Positions 8,915 through 17,785 of a stretch of 64,000 nucleotides of DNA are shown in pieces. Position 1 is the stretch's first letter. The number at the start of each line of letters is the position of its first letter. The notes beneath the pieces are model-generated. The model saw only the letters and a program-made list of their open reading frames with translations, ran no database searches and was not told the origin of the DNA. Source of the stretch: UBA1141 sp963665155 (GTDB taxonomy: Bacteria; Chloroflexota; Dehalococcoidia; Lucifugimonadales; UBA3495); assembly GCA_963665155.2 (NCBI GenBank), contig CAXXFI010000002.1:372001-436000 (forward strand), read 5' to 3'. A program made the position numbers and the translations under genes.

Positions 8915-9505
8915 TTATCCCTTCCCAATGGCCTCGGGTAACTCGCGGATCGCCGTATGCACCGTCCTGCGGGCCCCTTGCCTGAACTGAACGGGTGTAT
9001 TTTCTATTTCCGGGGTAACCTCTAGGTGGACAAAGACTGGTCCTTTGGCTGCCAAGACTTGGTCAATACCGGTGGTTAAATCTTCTAGGTTATCGAAGGA
9101 GAACGTTGCAGCGTAACCAGCTCCCTCGGCCAACTTCTTCCAGTCGGCCCGTCCCGCTCCCGGCACCGGTTGGCCGCCCGTGACAGCGTAAACTCCATTG
9201 TCAAATAAGAAATGCACCAGGTTTTCCGGTGCTTTGTTGGACAATGTGACCAGCGTGCCCAGGTTCATCAGCAAGCTTCCGTCCCCGTCGAGGATCATTA
9301 TTTTCCGCTCGGGATGTGCTAGGGCCAGGCCCAAACCCACTGACGACGCCTTGCCCATGCACCCGGACAAGGGAAAATCCAACTCATCGTGGGTGCTAAC
9401 GCTGGGCAGACCCATGTGGACGTTGCCAGCGTTCATGGTGGGGACGATTACTGCGCCATCGCGCTTGCTGTCCAGCAGTCTAACTGCGTCGGTGTTGTCT
9501 ATCAT
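8915..9505 (-). CDS. TPP-dependent decarboxylase beta subunit (ComE-like)
   Basis: 196 aa, the cofactor-binding half of a two-subunit thiamine-diphosphate enzyme related to sulfopyruvate decarboxylase (ComDE) and phosphonopyruvate decarboxylase. The diphosphate/Mg motif is intact: DGDGSLLMN at residues 73-81, and DNGVYAVTGGQ further on supplies the second metal ligand. The alpha-subunit gene lies just upstream at 9609. The gap between them is filled with repeated copies of the ribosome-binding region. The product would decarboxylate a 3-sulfo- or 3-phosphono-2-oxo acid, or a related 2-oxo acid; the actual substrate is unknown. The start ATG at 9505 follows AGAGGACAGAAAAT. Confidence 0.85.
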   Translation of the reverse strand: MIDNTDAVRLLDSKRDGAVIVPTMNAGNVHMGLPSVSTHDELDFPLSGCMGKASSVGLGLALAHPERKIMILDGDGSLLMNLGTLVTLSNKAPENLVHFLFDNGVYAVTGGQPVPGAGRADWKKLAEGAGYAATFSFDNLEDLTTGIDQVLAAKGPVFVHLEVTPEIENTPVQFRQGARRTVHTAIRELPEAIGKG

Positions 9506-9600
9506 ATTTTCTGTCCTCTTTGTGGCCTATCATATTTTCTGTCCTCTTTGTGGCCTTACTGTCCTCTTTGTGGCCTTACTGTCCTCTTTGTGGCCTTACT
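9501..9600. repeat. tandem copies of a ribosome-binding segment between ComD-like and ComE-like genes
   Basis: CTGTCCTCTTTGTGGCC occurs four times (9511, 9539, 9559, 9579). On the minus strand each copy offers an AGAGGAC ribosome site. The first two copies also carry the ATATTTTCT stretch and an ATG, so the start codon itself is duplicated, with the extra ATG at 9531-9533. Spacing is 28, 20 and 20 bases. Confidence 0.9.
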
Positions 9601-9608
9601 GGCGACTG

Positions 9609-10115
9609 TTAGGCACCGAATTCGCTGCCGACCAGCACCGCCACCGGTTTCTGGGTACGCTCGGCTTCCTCGGCGGCCAGGCTTATCCGGTTGGCATCCT
9701 CATCGGTTTCGATCAGGAAGTAGTTGATGCCCCAAGCATGAAGAATGTGCTCTATGTAGCGAGCGGCAGAGTCGTTGGTGAGTCCGTGGCGGCTCCACCC
9801 CCGGTACCCAATCAACATGACCAAGGGTTGATTAATGTCCAAACCCAATCCTCGAATAGAATCACCAGACTCGAAAATACCGGTGTTCTGGATCAGGACC
9901 ACCGGTTTCTTGCCACCGACCCACAGTCCAGCGGCAATGGCCATAGTTTCGCCCTCTCGGCACACCGGCACCAAATCCAAACTCGGATCGCTGGTCAGAA
10001 GTTGATACATGAAATTAGTTTCGCTATCCGGAAGCCAAACCACGTGGGTGAAGTTGTTCTTTTTTAGTTCCTCGATTATGGCTATCGGGTGCAAAACCGA
10101 TTCGTGAATAGTCAT
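9609..10115 (-). CDS. TPP-dependent decarboxylase alpha subunit (ComD-like)
   Basis: 168 aa, matching the pyrimidine-binding half of ComDE-type decarboxylases. CREGETMAIAAG carries the conserved glutamate that activates the thiamine ring. VVWLPDSETNFMYQLL at the N terminus and PLVMLIGYRG in the middle are typical of the family. It is the first gene of a pair with the beta subunit at 8915; together they make one active site at the subunit interface. A ribosome site (GGAGTATAG) precedes the ATG. A second such pair lies at 31901-33122. Confidence 0.85.
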   Translation of the reverse strand: MTIHESVLHPIAIIEELKKNNFTHVVWLPDSETNFMYQLLTSDPSLDLVPVCREGETMAIAAGLWVGGKKPVVLIQNTGIFESGDSIRGLGLDINQPLVMLIGYRGWSRHGLTNDSAARYIEHILHAWGINYFLIETDEDANRISLAAEEAERTQKPVAVLVGSEFGA

Positions 10116-10308
10116 CTATACTCCTCCGTGAGTCTACTAGAAGGACGATTCGCCTAAGTCTACCGGTAACTTTTGCGGTTCATTTAATGGTATTAATGCG
10201 CTAGGGGCCGGGCATATTATATTGAGGCCCCCAATAGCCGCCAATAATTTGATAAAACCATCCGCCGACGGTCACTGAGCAGACGAGCGGTACTAGGTGC
10301 TTGCCACC

Positions 10309-11694
10309 TTAAAACTCGGCGTTCTTTGGGGTCCGCGGAAACGGAATCACGTCTCTGATATTCGAGACTCCGGTTACAAATTGGACCGTACGCTCGAACC
10401 CCAAGCCGAAACCTGAGTGTGGCACGGTACCGTAACTGCGCAGGTCCAAATACCATGAGTAGTCGCTCTGGGAAAGACCCGCTTCAGTCAGCCTTGCCAG
10501 CAGCACATCCCGGCGTTCTTCCCTCTGGCTGCCGCCGATTATCTCACCTATACCGGGGACCAGAGTGTCCATAGCCCGTACTGTCTTGCCGTCATCGTTA
10601 ACCCGCATATAGAAGGGTTTTATCTCCCTGGGATAGTCCGTGACAATAACGGGTCGTCCGATTCTACTCTCGGTGAGGTAACGCTCTTGCTCCGATTGTA
10701 GGTCCAGCCCCCAAGCCACCGGGAACTCGAATTTCTCCCCGGATTTTTCCAGTAGGTCAACAGCTTCGGTGTAGGTTATGCGTTCGAAGTTCGAGCTTAC
10801 AATGTCTTCCAACGTCGATATCACGGTCTGGTTATGCCACTGATTAAAGAAGGCCAGGTCTTGGGAACAGCGGTCCAGCACATATCTGAAAACGTACTTC
10901 AAGAACTCTTCGGCGAGGTTGGCCAAGCCGTCCAAATCGCAAAACGCTACCTCAGGCTCGACCATCCAAAACTCGGCCAAGTGCCGGGAAGTGTTGGAGT
11001 TCTCAGCCCTAAACGTAGGACCAAAGGTGTACACGTCGCTGATAGCTTGGGCGAAAATCTCCGCCTCAAGTTGTCCGCTGACGGTGAGGAAGGTTGGCTT
11101 GCCAAAGAAGTCCTCTTGATAGTCCACGGCTCCGCCGTCTCTGGGCAACTTATCCAAATCCAGAGTCGTAACCCGGAACATCGACCCGGCGCCTTCGGCG
11201 TCGCTGGCCGTGATGATGGGGGTCTGAATATAAATAAAGCCTCGCTCTTGGAAGAAGGTATGGATAGCGAAGGCCACAGCGTTTCTCACCCGGGCCATTG
11301 CGCCAAAGGTATTCGTCCTGGGCCGCAGGTGGGCTATTTCCCGAAGAAACTCAGGGGTGTGGCGCTTCTTTTGCAGTGGGTAACTTTCCGGGTCGGAAGC
11401 CCCGATTAGCTCGACATCGGTGGCATGCACCTCGTACTTCTGACCTTTCCCAGGGGAGTCCATCAGCTTGCCGACGACGCTGACGCTGCAACCCGTCGTT
11501 AGCGAGTCGACCAATTCATAGCATGAGAGAGATTGGTCGGCGACCACTTGGAGATCATGAATGCTGGAGCCATCATTTACCTGGATAAACGAAACCGACT
11601 TGGAAGACCGTTTGGTCTTTACCCAACCCTGCACCAGCACCTCGTCACCAGCTTGCTGACGGTCAAGAATGTCGCCTATCTTGCTGCGTCGCAT
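10309..11694 (-). CDS. asnS: asparaginyl-tRNA synthetase
   Basis: 461 aa class IIb aminoacyl-tRNA synthetase that charges tRNA-Asn in the cytoplasm. The OB-fold anticodon domain occupies roughly the first 100 residues (VLVQGWVKTKR...). The catalytic domain follows with motif 2 (TFRAENSNTSRHLAEFWMVEPE) and motif 3 at the C terminus (GFGLGFERTVQF). FRAENSNTSRHL and the length point to AsnS rather than AspS. The nearby gatC-gatA genes show that amidotransferase subunits are also present, so with a direct AsnRS the GatCAB enzyme would mainly serve Gln-tRNA. Confidence 0.95.
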   Translation of the reverse strand: MRRSKIGDILDRQQAGDEVLVQGWVKTKRSSKSVSFIQVNDGSSIHDLQVVADQSLSCYELVDSLTTGCSVSVVGKLMDSPGKGQKYEVHATDVELIGASDPESYPLQKKRHTPEFLREIAHLRPRTNTFGAMARVRNAVAFAIHTFFQERGFIYIQTPIITASDAEGAGSMFRVTTLDLDKLPRDGGAVDYQEDFFGKPTFLTVSGQLEAEIFAQAISDVYTFGPTFRAENSNTSRHLAEFWMVEPEVAFCDLDGLANLAEEFLKYVFRYVLDRCSQDLAFFNQWHNQTVISTLEDIVSSNFERITYTEAVDLLEKSGEKFEFPVAWGLDLQSEQERYLTESRIGRPVIVTDYPREIKPFYMRVNDDGKTVRAMDTLVPGIGEIIGGSQREERRDVLLARLTEAGLSQSDYSWYLDLRSYGTVPHSGFGLGFERTVQFVTGVSNIRDVIPFPRTPKNAEF

Positions 11695-11931
11695 GGCAAT
11701 ACCCCAACGGATTATTTACTGCGATACATCGGGAAATGTCTGTAAGCCTTCGGAAGAAGCCCTATAGGGAACCATTAAACGGGACCCTGTCACAGAAGCG
11801 GCCTAACCGAGACTCTCATTATAACTGGAACCCACGGTTTCACCGCCCAATGTAACAGAGTCCATGGTGGGCGTAAGTCTCCGATGCTCAAGTCTAACAC
11901 CGTGGAGGCAAAAGCGTACAGGGAAATGGGG

Positions 11932-12327
11932 TCAGGCAGTAGCAACCTGGGAGATTACGGGCGAAACATCCATGCTTTCCCAATCATCCGCCCAAACCTG
12001 TATAGCGCTGACGACGTGACGTAAGGCCTGGCCTTTCTCGGTCAACGAGTACTCCACTACCACCGGGCGCTGGGCGTAAACCTGGCGCTCCACTATGCCA
12101 GCTTCTTCCAGTTCTTGCAGGCGCTGGGAGAGGAGCCTATCGCTAAGGCCCGAAACATAGCTGGAGATATCCGAAAAGCGCCGAGGTTGTTCCATTAGAC
12201 ACCGCAACATTATGCAGGTCCACTTTTTTCCTAAGATTCCCATGGCTCGTTCATAACGAGGACAAGGTTCTTGGCAGTCCATGCTATCTCTTACCTTGTA
12301 GATTTTGCTGTTTTGTCGACGATACAT
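11932..12327 (-). CDS. HxlR-family transcriptional regulator
   Basis: Winged-helix DNA-binding protein of 131 aa. The family pattern is clear: CPRYERAMGILGKKWTCIML, then RRFSDISSYVSGLSDRLLSQRLQELEEAGIV and the wing YSLTEKGQALRHVV. HxlR proteins usually control a divergent gene, and here a strong rightward promoter and palindrome sit just upstream. A Met at 12282 (MDCQEPCPRY) with a weak AGAG ahead is an equally likely start and gives the more usual length of 116. Cysteines at the N terminus could sense oxidants or electrophiles, as in several HxlR members. Confidence 0.88.
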   Translation of the reverse strand: MYRRQNSKIYKVRDSMDCQEPCPRYERAMGILGKKWTCIMLRCLMEQPRRFSDISSYVSGLSDRLLSQRLQELEEAGIVERQVYAQRPVVVEYSLTEKGQALRHVVSAIQVWADDWESMDVSPVISQVATA

Positions 12328-12332
12328 TCTAA

Positions 12333-12343
12333 CTAATAATTAG
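12333..12343. promoter_or_regulatory. candidate operator palindrome beside the HxlR gene
   Basis: CTAATAATTAG is a perfect 11-base palindrome lying 4 bases before the -35 box of the rightward promoter and only 6 bases from one possible start of the HxlR gene. This is a natural place for autoregulation. Confidence 0.4.
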
Positions 12344-12347
12344 GGGC

Positions 12348-12376
12348 TTGACAACGTTTAGCAATGTAACTATACT
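12348..12376 (+). promoter_or_regulatory. strong sigma70-type promoter
   Basis: A consensus TTGACA at 12348 and TATACT at 12371 are separated by exactly 17 bases. It drives transcription away from the HxlR gene toward the short reading frame at 12499. Confidence 0.6.
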
Positions 12377-12498
12377 ATCATTAGTGACTAGAGATAAGCA
12401 AGTAACAAATCAAACAGCACACACTAATTGTTTTAATACTCGCTGCATAGTCACCAACGTCCCAACCAGGGACGAATCGAAACTAGGATAGGTGGATC

Positions 12499-12813
12499 AT
12501 GGCAAGCACAGCAACCAGAGAGCGGACAACCTCAAACACGGCAATCATCACAGTACCCGAAGTAGAGGTGGCCGAAAGGCAGCCGCAGGAGATTCCCGAC
12601 GTTTTTCAGGAGGCCATGGATACCCCCAGGTTTCCACGGGTTTTTGGAGCTCTATGGGACGCTGGGCACAGAAGTACGGTGAGTTTAAGCTCACGACCGG
12701 CTATTGAAGCCAGTTTAGGATTTAAGCCGGTCGTGGCGGGTAGCGCCCTCCAGCCAGAAATTTCACAACAATCAAATTGTTTACCCAATACTACCTGGAG
12801 ACTAGAAACTTGA
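12499..12813 (+). CDS. unrecognised short protein behind an HxlR-linked promoter
   Basis: 104 aa from an ATG at 12499 with a GGATAGGTGG-type ribosome site ahead. I do not recognise the sequence. It starts with a polar segment (MASTATRERTTSNT) and has no membrane segment or known motif. The strong promoter at 12348 and divergent HxlR gene suggest an expressed, regulated locus. The frame stops inside another open frame (12777-13142), so the two may be halves of one frameshifted gene or overlapping genes. Confidence 0.45.
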   Translation: MASTATRERTTSNTAIITVPEVEVAERQPQEIPDVFQEAMDTPRFPRVFGALWDAGHRSTVSLSSRPAIEASLGFKPVVAGSALQPEISQQSNCLPNTTWRLET

Positions 12814-13142
12814 CCAAGCAAACTTTGGAACCCGAAATAATAGAATCACTCGACCTCACGCAGGCCGGAATTAAAATAACCGAGGCTACTTCCGGCCCAG
12901 TGGTGGCAGACACCAGCGCTGGCCACATAACATCCCATCGGCTTCCCAATCGGCAGACTACCCAATCATCCGAAATCCTGGCCAGGCGCCCGGGTCTGCT
13001 CGACCGGTCGTTCCACATGCTGAGAGACGTCTCATTTCAGGTGGGGCTCTCTCAGCCCGGAAAGCTCTGGTACAAAGAATCCAAGGACCTAAACGCTAAG
13101 CAAAAGGCGGTCATGGACGCAGCGATGCAAGGGTTCCTGTAG
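12777..13142 (+). CDS. unrecognised reading frame overlapping the previous one
   Basis: Up to 121 aa, from a TTG with no clear ribosome site. The C-terminal part (LLDRSFHMLRDVSFQVGLSQ then KDLNAKQKAVMDAAMQGFL) looks protein-like. It could be the second half of the gene starting at 12499 after a frameshift in the 12777-12813 overlap. I cannot assign a function. Confidence 0.3.
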   Translation: MFTQYYLETRNLTKQTLEPEIIESLDLTQAGIKITEATSGPVVADTSAGHITSHRLPNRQTTQSSEILARRPGLLDRSFHMLRDVSFQVGLSQPGKLWYKESKDLNAKQKAVMDAAMQGFL

Positions 13143-13310
13143 TTCCTGTATCAGGGAGGTTAGCCACTGCCACAGACGTTGGGACAGTACGTCCCACAAT
13201 AAGAGGAGGACCGGCTGGAGCAAGAAGCGGGGGTGCTGGTTGTCGGCGGCCAGCTCCCCAATGTGGAGTTAGCGGATCAACTTCAATTCATCCACCTGCC
13301 GAACTGGATC

Positions 13311-14768
13311 CTAGAGCTGTGGTGTGGCCAGGTGCCAAGAAGTTTCTTGTTGATAGGCGTGGGCCACCTTGAGCAGGGTTTCTTCCGACAGATGGGGACC
13401 GATTAGCTGCATGCCCACCGGCAACCCTTGGTCAAACCCACAGGGCACCGACATGCAGGGCAGGCCAGCGATGTTGGGCGGCAGCGTGCAAACGTCGCTC
13501 AAATACATTTTCACCGGGTCGGAAGTTCTCTCGCCCAGAGGGAACGCCACGGTGGGTGAAACTGGAGCGACGAGGGCATCCACATCCTGAAAGACCCTAG
13601 CAAAATCCTCTTGAATCAACGTGCGCACCTGTTGGGCTTTGACGTAATAAGCGTCGTAATAACCGGTGGATAGGGCGTAGGTTCCCAGCATGATGCGGCG
13701 CCTGACCTCTTGTCCGAAGCCGTGCTGGCGGGTCTTTTCCATGTCCTGCCACATGTCGGCGGCTTCCTGATAGGAATAACCGTATTTGACTCCGTCGTAA
13801 CGGGCCAGGTTGGCCGAGCATTCGGACGGGGCGATAATGTAATAGCAGGCCAGGGCATACTTCGTCGTCGGCAGCGAAACGGGGCTGATAACGGCGCCCA
13901 TAGCTTGGAGGGCCTCTAAAGCGGTCTCCACTGCCCGGCGGGTCCCCTCTTCCATGCCCTCTACGAAGTACTCCTCGGGCACCCCCAGCCGCAGGCCAGC
14001 AACCCCCGTGCCTAGTACCGCTGTATAGTCCTTCTTATCCAATGGCAGAGAAGTAGCGTCCCTGGGGTCATGCCCGGCGATGGCATTTAACACTAATGCG
14101 CAATCGGCGACGTCCCGGGTGACCGGGCCGATCTGGTCTAAAGAAGAGGCGAATGCCACCAGGCCAAACCTGCTGACCAGGCCGTAGGTGGGTTTAAGGC
14201 CAACCACGCCACAGAACGACGCTGGCTGGCGGATGCTCCCTCCGGTGTCGGAACCCAGGGAAAACAACGCCTCTCCTGAAGCTACCGATGCAGTAGCTCC
14301 ACCACTGCTCCCTCCCGGAACGCGGTCCAGGTTCCAAGGATTATGGGTCGGAAAGAAAGCCGAGTTTTCCGTTGACGAACCCATAGCAAACTCGTCCATG
14401 TTCCCTTTACCCAAAATCACGGCGCCTTGCTCCAAGAGCTTGGTCACGGCGGTGGCGGTGTAGACGGGGAAAAAGTTCTCCAGCATTCGGGACGAGCAGG
14501 TCGTCCGAATGCCCTGGGTGCACATGACGTCCTTGATTTGGGTCGGGATACCGGTCAATGGCCCGGCGGCCCCGCTGCCGATAATACGGTCAGCTTCCTG
14601 GGCTTGTTTGAGCGCCAAGTCTGCGGTTACGGTCACGAATGACTTGACCCGGTCCTCCACCTGCCCGATGCGGTCCAAACAAGCTTGGGTCAGTTCCACG
14701 GAACTCAAATCCCGCCGGTCCAAACGCTCCCGGGCTTGCGCCACACTCAAATAATCAAATCCGGCCAC
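13311..14768 (-). CDS. gatA: Asp-tRNA(Asn)/Glu-tRNA(Gln) amidotransferase subunit A
   Basis: 485 aa amidase-signature enzyme that releases ammonia from glutamine for tRNA-dependent amidation in the GatCAB complex. The catalytic Ser-cisSer-Lys set is visible: Lys in GIPTQIKDVM, the glycine/serine stretch PGGSSGGATASVASGE, and Ser in SDTGGSIRQPAS. FCGVVGLKPTYGLVSRFG is the characteristic GatA sequence. The gene starts 5 bases after gatC, so the two are one operon; gatB is not in this window. Length and motifs separate it from the two other amidases here. Confidence 0.95.
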   Translation of the reverse strand: MAGFDYLSVAQARERLDRRDLSSVELTQACLDRIGQVEDRVKSFVTVTADLALKQAQEADRIIGSGAAGPLTGIPTQIKDVMCTQGIRTTCSSRMLENFFPVYTATAVTKLLEQGAVILGKGNMDEFAMGSSTENSAFFPTHNPWNLDRVPGGSSGGATASVASGEALFSLGSDTGGSIRQPASFCGVVGLKPTYGLVSRFGLVAFASSLDQIGPVTRDVADCALVLNAIAGHDPRDATSLPLDKKDYTAVLGTGVAGLRLGVPEEYFVEGMEEGTRRAVETALEALQAMGAVISPVSLPTTKYALACYYIIAPSECSANLARYDGVKYGYSYQEAADMWQDMEKTRQHGFGQEVRRRIMLGTYALSTGYYDAYYVKAQQVRTLIQEDFARVFQDVDALVAPVSPTVAFPLGERTSDPVKMYLSDVCTLPPNIAGLPCMSVPCGFDQGLPVGMQLIGPHLSEETLLKVAHAYQQETSWHLATPQL

Positions 14769-14773
14769 CGGCT

Positions 14774-15064
14774 TTACTCCTCCAATACCGCTTTAACGCG
14801 AAAAAGCGGTCCTTCCCGCCGAGGGGCGTTACTTAGCACCTGCTCCTGTTCCAAGGAGTCTTCCACCACGTCTTCCCGCAGGACCGTGTGAAGCTGCCCG
14901 GCATGGAGCGTGGCGGCAACCCCCGCAGTATCTACCTCTTTGAGGGTTTCGAACTGTTCTAGGATGTTGGACAGTTGCTCGCGGAACATCTCAACTTCCT
15001 CTTCGGTCAGTCCTATGCGGGCTAATATAGCGATATGTTCAACGCCTTCCCGGTCCAAGGCCAT
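14774..15064 (-). CDS. gatC: Asp-tRNA(Asn)/Glu-tRNA(Gln) amidotransferase subunit C
   Basis: 96 aa, normal GatC length. It wraps around GatA and GatB and stabilises the complex. HIAILARIGLTEEEVEMFREQLSNILEQFETLKEVDT is the typical N-terminal pair of helices, and LREDVVEDSLEQEQVLSNAP corresponds to the family's RxD ... NAP segment. It immediately precedes gatA with a short gap, and GGGAGGACCAGCC supplies the ribosome site. Confidence 0.95.
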   Translation of the reverse strand: MALDREGVEHIAILARIGLTEEEVEMFREQLSNILEQFETLKEVDTAGVAATLHAGQLHTVLREDVVEDSLEQEQVLSNAPRREGPLFRVKAVLEE

Positions 15065-15487
15065 GGCTGGTCCTCCCTTAAACTATCAACGCACACGCCC
15101 GAAGCCAGGGTACTCGGTATTAATATTGGGCGAAGGGTCGCTGGCCAGTATAGCCGCAACGATGGGTCAAAGCCAATGCCGATGGGGCTGGGTTTGCGGT
15201 TTATCAGCGAGAGATTTGGCTAGCCACCGAATCAGTTTTATCAGAATCATTTAACACACGCCTCTTCGGGTTGACGCCTGCAGCCCGGATGGTCATGGGG
15301 GGGCGCTTCACTGTTGATCGGATGTAGGACCTGAGGTAGAGCCGGCCGATTGTAGATCAAGCCGGACTGGACTGTGGAAATCGCCTGTGGGCCGTCGGCA
15401 AACACATTGATGGCAACTGAGGTGTAGGAATCACTCCCGGCGGGTAAGATCAATACCCGCCGCAAAGCTATGAGCAAGGGCCGGTGA

Positions 15488-15918
15488 CTAAGGCAATCGC
15501 CATTCACCTTTCAGTTCCCCGACGCCCTCGGGCGTAGCCCCAATGTTGAACGCGTTAAAGGTGTTACTCCCTTTCAAGCCCTGATACTTCCCAGTCCCTC
15601 CCGTCCATTCGAAATCCCCGCTAAAACCAGTTTCAGCGTTAATAGTGCCCTTCCATGAGAAAAATGCTTGGTCATCGCTCCTGTCGGTGATCACGCCAAC
15701 TCCACGAGCGACGCTTTCGCCATTAGTAAGATCAGTCACGGCAGGTGCGACACACGATGATTGGTGGAGAAATCCCTCCAAATTATTATTGAAGACCGCC
15801 CCCCTGATACGGCGTGTGTGTACTCATGTCCGTCTTCAAGTTGATACACCGTAGATGACAACGACCATCCGAATGACGCACTGTAAGTCCCACTTTTCGC
15901 AAGCTGTTCCTCTGGCAT
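15488..15918 (-). pseudogene. small beta-barrel protein gene broken by one frameshift
   Basis: Two overlapping frames join into one protein of about 142 aa. The N-terminal part (MPEEQLAKSGTYSASFGWSL...) ends in a run of six G (minus strand), and the second frame resumes with EGFLHQSSCVAP. If the run had one more G the reading would be SGGAVFNNNLEGF without a break. The C-terminal WTGGTGKYQGLKGSNTF resembles the GGTGKFxGxxG turn of avidin/allene-oxide-cyclase-like barrels such as DUF3224 proteins. It could be a true indel, slippage-dependent expression, or a base-calling error in the homopolymer. Confidence 0.6.
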
Positions 15919-15963
15919 CGAAACCCTCCTCGCTGTGTCTATAACCGGTTCCTTACGAGAATA

Positions 15964-17313
15964 TCAATGTATTCTCAGATTACGACAACCAATCCGCTTA
16001 AATTGGTCAAATTGGAAATATACATGCGCTAAAAATGACTGTCTATCACAGTGGGAAACCGTAAATAGGCCAGTTGAATCGCTCTCGTACACATGTATCT
16101 GATAGGGATGAGCCGAAGTGGGGCTGACCTCGGCAGCAGTCGAGACCCGGGCCCGGAACTTATTGAAGCAATTGTGGCCCGATAGCGGGCAAAACCAGGT
16201 AATGGTCCATGCCGGGGGATGGTTCTGCAGAGGTGAATGAGCGTGGGGGCCAGAGCCCTCTTCTTCTGGGTGATCGGCATGGTTATGGCCATGGTCCCCG
16301 CAATGATCCTCGGACTGATCTTCGTGGCCGTCGTCCGCATCCGGCCGGTGATGCTCTTCACCGGAATCCCCTACCGGGTCTACATGAATCGTGGCGTTGG
16401 CCAGGTATTGCAAGCGGTCCAATAGCCTCTGATGGGCTTCTCGAGCGATTCGGTGGCCTTCCACAACCGACAAACTAGGGTTAACAGTAATGTTCACCTC
16501 GGCCAACAGGGTGTGGCCCAGCCATCTAACCCGGGTCTCGGTTACGCCCTCCACACCTTCGGTGCTGGCTGTCACCCGGCGCACTTCATCGTTGACGTCG
16601 GGATCAACACCGTCCAACAAGCGTGAGATTACAGATTTCCCGGATTCGAGCACAATGCGAAATATGGCCACACTGATCGCCAGCCCGGCTATAGGGTCGG
16701 CCAAGGGCGCGCCCAACCAGACGCCGATGGCTCCGGCCAAGACAGCAAGGCTGGTCAAGCCGTCTACGCGGGCGTGGTAGCCGTCGGCCACTAAAGCAGC
16801 GCTACCAATCTCCTTCCCAATCCTAATCCGGAATAGAGCGACGGTTTCGTTGCCAATAAATCCCACAATGGATGCCAGCACCACCGCCCAGATGAAATGC
16901 ACCTCCGGAGGGTCGGATAGACGGTTGGCTGATTCATAGGCGGCCACGATGCCGGTGGCCAGAATTGCCACCACGATTAGCAGGCCCGCCAAGTCTTCGG
17001 CACGGCCCAAGCCGTAGGTGAAGCGGTTGCTGGGGAGACGCCGGCTGAGGGTAAAGGCGGCCCAAAGCGGCAGGGCGGTGGCCGCATCGCTGAAATTGTG
17101 GATGGTGTCCGCCAGCAGCGCAACGCTTCCAGTTATGACCACAAGGGCCACCTGCATGCCCGCCGTGGCGAGGAGCACCCCCAACGATACCTTGGTAGCC
17201 CAGATACCCCGCTGGCTGCTTAGGACAGCCCTATCCAATGCACCATGCGTGTGACCGTGGCCACCGCCGTCAGGACGCTCTGCGGGTTCTCCGCCGGAGT
17301 TCTGATGACTCAA
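15964..17313 (-). CDS. cation diffusion facilitator metal exporter
   Basis: 449 aa inner-membrane antiporter of the CDF family that removes Zn, Cd, Co or similar ions from the cytoplasm. Six membrane segments are visible. The metal site motifs are HNFSDA in TM2 (DTIHNFSDA) and HARVD in TM5 (DGYHARVDGLTS). The cytoplasmic domain around VTASTEGVEGVTETRVRWLGHTLLAEVNI is typical. Both ends are His-rich: HGHTHG near residue 20 and a long His/Asp tail around 320-355. About 85 residues follow this tail, unusual for CDF proteins of about 300 aa. The start is a TTG. Confidence 0.9.
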   Translation of the reverse strand: MSHQNSGGEPAERPDGGGHGHTHGALDRAVLSSQRGIWATKVSLGVLLATAGMQVALVVITGSVALLADTIHNFSDAATALPLWAAFTLSRRLPSNRFTYGLGRAEDLAGLLIVVAILATGIVAAYESANRLSDPPEVHFIWAVVLASIVGFIGNETVALFRIRIGKEIGSAALVADGYHARVDGLTSLAVLAGAIGVWLGAPLADPIAGLAISVAIFRIVLESGKSVISRLLDGVDPDVNDEVRRVTASTEGVEGVTETRVRWLGHTLLAEVNITVNPSLSVVEGHRIAREAHQRLLDRLQYLANATIHVDPVGDSGEEHHRPDADDGHEDQSEDHCGDHGHNHADHPEEEGSGPHAHSPLQNHPPAWTITWFCPLSGHNCFNKFRARVSTAAEVSPTSAHPYQIHVYESDSTGLFTVSHCDRQSFLAHVYFQFDQFKRIGCRNLRIH

Positions 17314-17785
17314 AACGCTGCTAGCCTCATGAGGTAATGATAAACCATGTTAAGCCCTGAACTATGGGTAAAAAGAAATCCGCCTTGGAGTAAACCTCGG
17401 TTGAGTTGGTGGAACTACAGGATGCAAACCGCATCCACAAGCCTCGGGACAATTCCACTCCCGTGGCCTTGTCCACCTACTGCACCGGGAGGGAATCGCA
17501 ACTAGAGGAGGTTGACCGATCCGGTTTTCATTTTCCGGGGCTTTCTTTTGTTCGGGATTTCTTCTGTTCAGGGGATTCAACCGTGCAGAGATTTCTAATA
17601 ACGATACTTGCCCCCGATTTACTGGCTCACCCGTATTGGCTCAATAGAGAGGTTGAGGGTATTATTGGTTCGCTGTCCAACTTTGACTTTATTGACTATA
17701 GCCAGAGACTATACGCCGATGACAATAATTGAACCACTTTTCTGGGAGTCCACCCCATTATGAGAATGGGGCCTGGGTCTCCGGG
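17314..17785. other. intergenic region between divergent transporter genes
   Basis: 470 bases without a credible gene. Only short low-quality frames occur. It should hold the promoters for the leftward metal exporter and the rightward MFS carrier, but I see no near-consensus promoter. Confidence 0.35.

Noticed and set aside
9198..10067. 289-residue rightward frame over the ComD/ComE-like genes
   Set aside because: Antisense shadow; the repeated ribosome-site segment appears in it as an artificial FCPLCGL repeat.
15247..15507. 86-residue leftward frame after the broken beta-barrel gene
   Set aside because: No recognisable features, no ribosome site, and it overlaps the end of the better-supported gene.
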